Shown here: positions 6,378 to 10,063 of the stretch, piece after piece | Layout: each line of letters opens with the position of its first letter | How positions within the stretch are numbered: position 1 is the first letter of the stretch | DNA from: Flavobacteriia bacterium | Lineage (GTDB): Bacteria; Bacteroidota; Bacteroidia; Flavobacteriales_D; Crocinitomicaceae | Length of the DNA: 10,063 nt | NCBI GenBank assembly: GCA_009923965.1 | Contig: RFSL01000022.1 | Span: forward strand, 1-10,063 | Direction of reading: 5' to 3' | The notes under the pieces: generated by a model | What the model was told of the DNA's origin: nothing | Databases searched by the model: none | What the model saw: the letters and a program-made list of their open reading frames with translations, nothing else | Made by a program: the position numbers and the translations under genes

Positions 6378-7288
6378 TTATTGATTCGTTTATTGTTTTT
6401 TTGTGTTTCTTTCTTTTTTTGATAATGTTTCAGTAGTCCATTTAGCAGAACAACAAAAATAATAATCATTGCTCCGATATAGAAATTTGAATTCAGTAAT
6501 TGATGTTCTTTCAGGATAAAAATAGCTAATAAAATGGTGTAAACTGGTTCTAAATTAATACTTAGTGAAACGGTAAAGGTTCCCAAGCGTTTTATAATAT
6601 CGATGGTCACTAAAAAAGCAAAAGAAGTGCACAAAATCCCTAGAAATAAGAGCCATCCAAAATCCGAATAAGTCATTTGTAGAATTGCAACATTCATCCT
6701 TCCGATAGAAATCAGAAATATCGAGACGAAAATAAAGCCAACAATTAATTCATAAAGGGTAATATGCGTCGATGGAACTTCCTGCGAAATTTTTGCATTG
6801 AAAACAGAGAAGAGTGCTGCGCACAATGCGGAGAGTAATCCAAAGTAAAGCGCTGTCATTTCCTTTGGTGAAAAATCTCCAGCAACAAAATAAATTCCAT
6901 ATACAACACAGCAACTCAAGAGAAACTCTATCCACGAAAAGCGCCGTTTCATTACTAAGGGTTCTAGCCATGTTACATGAAGTGTTGTTGTGGAGAGGCA
7001 TAGAATTCCAAGTGATGCTGTTGAAAGTTGTATGGAATAATAAAACGTTAGCCAGTGAGAAGCAACAATCATTCCGACTAGCGAAATTTTCCAGAGGTGT
7101 TTTTTTTGAATTTTAAAACTTTTTTTCGTTAAAATAAAAAATAAAAAAAGAACGCTTACTGCTATTAATATTCTATACCAGACAATTATGATGGCGTCTA
7201 GCTGAATTAATTTTCCTATAATACCCGTAAAACCCCACATAAAAATGATGAGGTGCATCAAGAGATGGAATTTGTATTTTTGGAACAA
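6359..7288 (-). CDS. EamA/DMT-superfamily permease, 10 predicted TM helices
   Basis: Inner-membrane protein of the drug/metabolite transporter superfamily. Members export amino acids, nucleosides or other metabolites; the substrate cannot be told here. 309 residues with two EamA repeats (about 8-140 and 150-285) and around ten hydrophobic helices, starting with HLLMHLIIFMWGFTGIIGKL. Typical are the LEP motif (SINLEPVYTILLAIFILKE) before helix 9 and a basic cytoplasmic tail (KHYQKKKETQKNNKR). The start is uncertain. TTG 7288 sits 4 bp after the upstream stop and gives the KYKFHLLMHLIIF N-terminus expected for relatives. The first ATG (7258) would begin within helix 1. I prefer TTG 7288, with coupling to the upstream gene. 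The gene overlaps the aldo/keto reductase start by 19 bp. Confidence 0.9.
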   Translation of the reverse strand: MFQKYKFHLLMHLIIFMWGFTGIIGKLIQLDAIIIVWYRILIAVSVLFLFFILTKKSFKIQKKHLWKISLVGMIVASHWLTFYYSIQLSTASLGILCLSTTTLHVTWLEPLVMKRRFSWIEFLLSCCVVYGIYFVAGDFSPKEMTALYFGLLSALCAALFSVFNAKISQEVPSTHITLYELIVGFIFVSIFLISIGRMNVAILQMTYSDFGWLLFLGILCTSFAFLVTIDIIKRLGTFTVSLSINLEPVYTILLAIFILKEHQLLNSNFYIGAMIIIFVVLLNGLLKHYQKKKETQKNNKRINKWNILI

Positions 7289-7292
7289 AAAT

Positions 7293-8138
7293 TTATTTTT
7301 TCTTAGACCACTCTTCGATTGAAGCCTTGTTCATTCGGACATAGTTTTGATCTCCATCTTTTTCTGCTGCTTCAATAGATTTCTTAGCAGTTTCAATAGC
7401 GCCTTTAAAATCGCCATTTTCTGCTTGCAGCTGTGCTTTTAGTCTACTCATCCAATAGGCCTCAGCGCCTCGCATTTCGCAGGCTTTCGTAGAATATTCT
7501 AGCGCTAATTTAAGGTCTATTTTTTCCTGAAAATAATAGCTTGCTGTTTGGTGAAAGTCATTTGCTGATGGACCAGCCATTGTTTTTTTGATACTCGCCA
7601 AGACTTTTGATTTAGTGTCTATTTCAAAAGGAAAATCTACTTGTGTTTTATCCCAATAAATAGATAGTGTAGCTCCGTTGAACTGCAAATTATCAAGTGA
7701 GATAGTAAGATTTTCAACTACATTATCTTGTTTTTTCACCTCTGAACTAAGTCGTAAAACAACTTTTGCATCATCCCACTTTTCTGGCATACCCCAATTT
7801 GTAGTTTCCGAATAAAAATAAAGCTCCCACATTTCTTTCGACGGTTTTGCATAGAGGGCATAGGTTCCAACTTTTAGGGTGTCTTTTCCAAAAATCAAAT
7901 TTTCACTCGTTGAAATTTTCGTATTTTCATTTGCTCCAAGTCGCCAAGTTTCTCCAAAAGGAACAACTTCCCCAAATACTTCGCGGTTTTTCTTTCCCGG
8001 ACGTGAATAGCTAATGCTGATATCAGCCAAACCAACTTTTTGTTCAATTTTTCCAAGAGGACTTGCTTTTGGCATTTGAATTTGAGCATTTACTTGCATT
8101 GTTAAAAATGCGGATGCTAGCAGTAAATTTTTTTTCAT
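7293..8138 (-). CDS. DUF2911 exported protein with helical (TPR-like) C-terminus
   Basis: 281 residues. A Sec signal peptide, MKKNLLLASAFLTMQVNAQ, gives a likely mature N-terminus near Gln19/Ile20. The main part (~25-180) is a DUF2911 domain: ISYSRPGKKNREVFG, VPFGETWRLGANENTKI, GTYALYAKPS and WGMPEKWDDAKVVLR are recognisable, a beta-rich periplasmic module common in Bacteroidota with no known activity. The last ~95 residues are helical and resemble two TPR-like units (LALEYSTKACEMRGAEAYW; GDFKGAIETAKKSIEAAEK), suggesting protein contacts. The ATG at 8138 is chosen because it places the signal peptide at the N-terminus. The longer frame, starting at 8189, would add 17 residues and overlap the upstream gene. 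It lies 14 bp after the Ig-like lipoprotein gene and 4 bp before the permease TTG. Confidence 0.92.
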   Translation of the reverse strand: MKKNLLLASAFLTMQVNAQIQMPKASPLGKIEQKVGLADISISYSRPGKKNREVFGEVVPFGETWRLGANENTKISTSENLIFGKDTLKVGTYALYAKPSKEMWELYFYSETTNWGMPEKWDDAKVVLRLSSEVKKQDNVVENLTISLDNLQFNGATLSIYWDKTQVDFPFEIDTKSKVLASIKKTMAGPSANDFHQTASYYFQEKIDLKLALEYSTKACEMRGAEAYWMSRLKAQLQAENGDFKGAIETAKKSIEAAEKDGDQNYVRMNKASIEEWSKKK

Positions 8139-8152
8139 GACACTAATTTTAA

Positions 8153-9691
8153 TTATTTGTTTATTTCTAATGTTGTTTCCACTTCCCAATTTGCCCGGAC
8201 TTTTACGGGCGTATTAAAATACAAAACATCTTCAGCTTGTTTTTGTTGCTGAACATCTATTGGATCCCACTTTTCATTCTTGTTTTCATCTAAAATTATC
8301 CGGAAGGAATATTCTCCTGGCAAGAGATTCTCAAAGATGAAATCAGAGGAAGTTCCATTGGTTGAAAGTGCTTTTATCACTTTTTCTTTTTGAATAAGTT
8401 CGATAATTCCCGAAGATATATTACTGCTTAAATGAACCAGTAATTTTCCAAATTCTTTTTCTTCTTTTACTTGAATAGTTTGTTTTAATGGGCTGTTTTG
8501 CGCACTGCTCTCTCCTGTTATTGCTCCCTCCATTAATTCTATTAAAAATTCGTTTGAGCTAGTATTCTTTATTTTTAAGCGTAACTTGTTAAAAGAAATC
8601 TCACTATCAAAAAGTATACTGCTGCTATCTTTGGTATTTAAAATCTTAATTTTTTCTTTGTCAATGTTTTTTAACTTGTCGTTGACTTCAAACTCAAGTA
8701 TTTTTTCAGAACCATTTAAATTTTCAATATAACGAGGTTTTAGTTTCGTTGTCCTGTCTTTTTCTGAATACCTTAAATTAAATGTATCAGCTTCAATAAT
8801 TAGTTTCAAAGGGTTGCTGTTTGTTTGTCTAATTGAAATGAGTAAACTGTCTTTGTTACTTTTTAAAGTTTGAAAAAAAGCAATAGAAGGAACTATCAAA
8901 CTATCCAGTTCAATCTTGGCCGTTTGTCTTTCTTCAGGCAGATGAATACCAATCAAACCTGGAGGAAGTATGCGCGCATTTTTTATCTTATCGCTATTCT
9001 TTGGAATAGAAAGTACAGATTTTAAGGTATCATTTTTTCGCTCCAAGATGTTAATTTCAGTGAATTCCCAACCTTGTTTTTCAGTTTTTTGAATGATTAG
9101 GTCATTGTTGACATCACTAAAACTTTTTACAAAATAATTCCCAGCTTTTAATGTTGAGAATGCACTTAAGCCCATTTGATTACTTTTAGCAAAATACCTT
9201 GGTTTTTCAGCATTCAATGAATCGTATAATCCAACAACGATATTGCTTACTTTTTGCTTGGAAAAAGCATCAAAACAAGACACAAAAATCTGCAGTGAAT
9301 CTAAAATATTTCCTGTGGAAAAAGTGAGCTTCATGAGGGAATCATTTCCTTCAGTTAAATCTTTTACTGCTTTGTTTAAATAGATGCTGTAGCTTGTATT
9401 TTCTTTCAATTTACGCTTCCAAGAAATAGTAAGAGTTTTCTTTTTTATGGAGGAAACTAACGCTGCATCATTGGGCATTAAAAAGATGTTTTCTGTTGGT
9501 TTATTCAAGACAATAAATTCATTAAACTCAATAGAAACTGAAGTATCTTTAAAATTTACTGTTTTATCTTTTAAGGAAGATTTTTTGATTTGTGGCGCAA
9601 TTATATCTTTTTCGCCTCCTGAAATTGTACCAACCTGCGCACAGGAGGTCACAAGAAAAATAGAAAGAATTATAAAATAGTAACGAGCCAT
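8153..9691 (-). CDS. Ig-like domain lipoprotein
   Basis: 512 residues. A lipoprotein signal peptide (MARYYFIILSIFLVTSC) has lipobox VTSC with acylated Cys17, so the mature protein should be anchored in the outer or inner membrane. CAQVGTISGGEKD followed by APQI is the typical start of a Bacteroidota Ig-like (Big_5/SbsA-like) lipoprotein family. The Ig-like domain spans about 30-125 (SIEFNEFIVLN … NTSYSIYLNKAVKDLTEGN … LTFSTG). The rest is beta-rich, with a C-terminal PGEYSFRIILDENKNEKWDP segment that resembles a carboxypeptidase-regulatory or SdrD-type B-fold. Function is not known. The ATG at 9691 is preferred over the TTG at 9697, since it starts directly with the signal peptide. It overlaps the end of the methionine sulfoxide reductase gene by 22 bp and is 14 bp from DUF2911. 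Both genes encode exported proteins. Confidence 0.92.
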   Translation of the reverse strand: MARYYFIILSIFLVTSCAQVGTISGGEKDIIAPQIKKSSLKDKTVNFKDTSVSIEFNEFIVLNKPTENIFLMPNDAALVSSIKKKTLTISWKRKLKENTSYSIYLNKAVKDLTEGNDSLMKLTFSTGNILDSLQIFVSCFDAFSKQKVSNIVVGLYDSLNAEKPRYFAKSNQMGLSAFSTLKAGNYFVKSFSDVNNDLIIQKTEKQGWEFTEINILERKNDTLKSVLSIPKNSDKIKNARILPPGLIGIHLPEERQTAKIELDSLIVPSIAFFQTLKSNKDSLLISIRQTNSNPLKLIIEADTFNLRYSEKDRTTKLKPRYIENLNGSEKILEFEVNDKLKNIDKEKIKILNTKDSSSILFDSEISFNKLRLKIKNTSSNEFLIELMEGAITGESSAQNSPLKQTIQVKEEKEFGKLLVHLSSNISSGIIELIQKEKVIKALSTNGTSSDFIFENLLPGEYSFRIILDENKNEKWDPIDVQQQKQAEDVLYFNTPVKVRANWEVETTLEINK

Positions 9692-10063
9692 GAACAAAGT
9701 TCTTCTAAATGCTGTGAGTCAGTTGCGTCAAAGTTAGCCAATTCTTCACTATCAACATCTAAAACACCAATTACTATTCCGTTTTGAATTAGTGGAACTA
9801 CAATTTCACTTTTCGAAATAGAACTGCAGGCAATGTGTCCAGGAAAAACGGAAACATCTTCTACAAGTAGGATTTTTTTTTCTTCCCAGGCCTTACCGCA
9901 AACACCTTTCCCTTTTTTAATTCGCGTACATGCAATTGTCCCTTGGAAAGGTCCGAGCACTAATTCATCACCTTTAACTAAATAAAATCCCACCCAAAAG
10001 AATAAAAATGTTTCTTTTAATGCTGCACTTATATTTGCAAGGTTTGCAGTTGCATCTGATTCA
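9670..10063 (-). CDS. msrC: Free methionine-(R)-sulfoxide reductase (GAF domain), 5' end cut off
   Basis: Reduces free methionine-(R)-sulfoxide to methionine in the cytoplasm, presumably with thioredoxin as electron donor. The frame is open to the window edge; 130 residues are visible (from 10062), about 30 N-terminal residues short of a whole protein. It is a single GAF domain. Upstream of the GTG at 9993 the frame continues with ESDATANLANISAALKE and FFWVGFYL, both conserved in the family, so that GTG is not the start. The catalytic cysteines are present as IACTRI, GVCG and HIACSS. Their spacing (10 and 24 residues) equals that of Cys84, Cys94 and Cys118 in E. coli MsrC/YebR. Also typical are FPGHIACS, SEIVVPL and GVLDVDSEE. 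It is the first visible gene of the minus-strand block, and its end overlaps the lipoprotein gene by 22 bp. Confidence 0.95.
   Translation of the reverse strand, partial: ESDATANLANISAALKETFLFFWVGFYLVKGDELVLGPFQGTIACTRIKKGKGVCGKAWEEKKILLVEDVSVFPGHIACSSISKSEIVVPLIQNGIVIGVLDVDSEELANFDATDSQHLEELCSWLVTIL

Noticed and set aside
6814..7116. 100-codon open frame on the plus strand inside the EamA gene, and similar frames inside metG, sod and the aldo/keto reductase gene
   Set aside because: They run opposite to or out of frame with clearly conserved genes, show no domain or signal sequence of note, and have no promoter support.
9689..9705. GAACTTTG just before the Ig-like lipoprotein ATG, as an internal promoter
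   Set aside because: First base does not match TAnnTTTG and the position is inside the overlapping msrC frame. Co-transcription explains expression better.
9991..9993. GTG as the start of the methionine sulfoxide reductase
   Set aside because: The frame upstream to the window edge encodes conserved family residues (NLANISAALKE, FFWVGF), so the gene simply runs off the window.

Overview
The window looks like a chromosomal segment from a member of the Bacteroidota, most likely a flavobacterial relative. Three signs point there: a C-terminal type IX secretion (Por) sorting domain, TAnnTTTG-type -7 promoter elements with no clear Shine-Dalgarno sequences, and AT-rich coding with family members typical of that phylum (Ig-like lipoprotein, DUF2911, KFSTS-type MetRS). 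I see no mobile element, CRISPR array, tRNA or rRNA. The content is mostly housekeeping and redox-related.

Layout. Positions 1-1389 (+) are the 3' part of a large secreted T9SS protein, closed by a strong intrinsic terminator at about 1413-1440. metG (1467-3182, +) follows at once. Its promoter begins inside or just after the terminator T-run, and its mRNA may be nearly leaderless. metG converges on a small gene for an unrecognised exported protein (3179-3811, -), and the two stop codons overlap. A gap of about 350 bp then separates that gene from a divergently transcribed Mn-type superoxide dismutase (4165-4764, +). The gap carries a promoter at each end and a perfect 14-bp palindrome at the -33 region of the sod promoter.

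From 10063 down to 4786 (-) there is one tightly packed six-gene block. In transcription order it holds free methionine-(R)-sulfoxide reductase (5' end cut by the window), an Ig-like domain lipoprotein, a DUF2911 exported protein, an EamA/DMT permease, a Kv-beta-like aldo/keto reductase and riboflavin synthase. Junctions are a 22-bp overlap, 14-bp gap, 4-bp gap, 19-bp overlap and 23-bp gap, so co-transcription is very likely. The block converges on sod with a 21-bp gap and no evident terminator.

Start sites needed correction for several genes. Three apparent TTG starts (1458, 3835, 4138) are the last bases of -7 promoter motifs, and the real ATGs lie downstream. No clearly new multi-gene system is visible. 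The points most worth a second look are the MetRS without its C-terminal tRNA-binding domain, the sod operator candidate, the very short metG leader, and the mixed redox/envelope operon.
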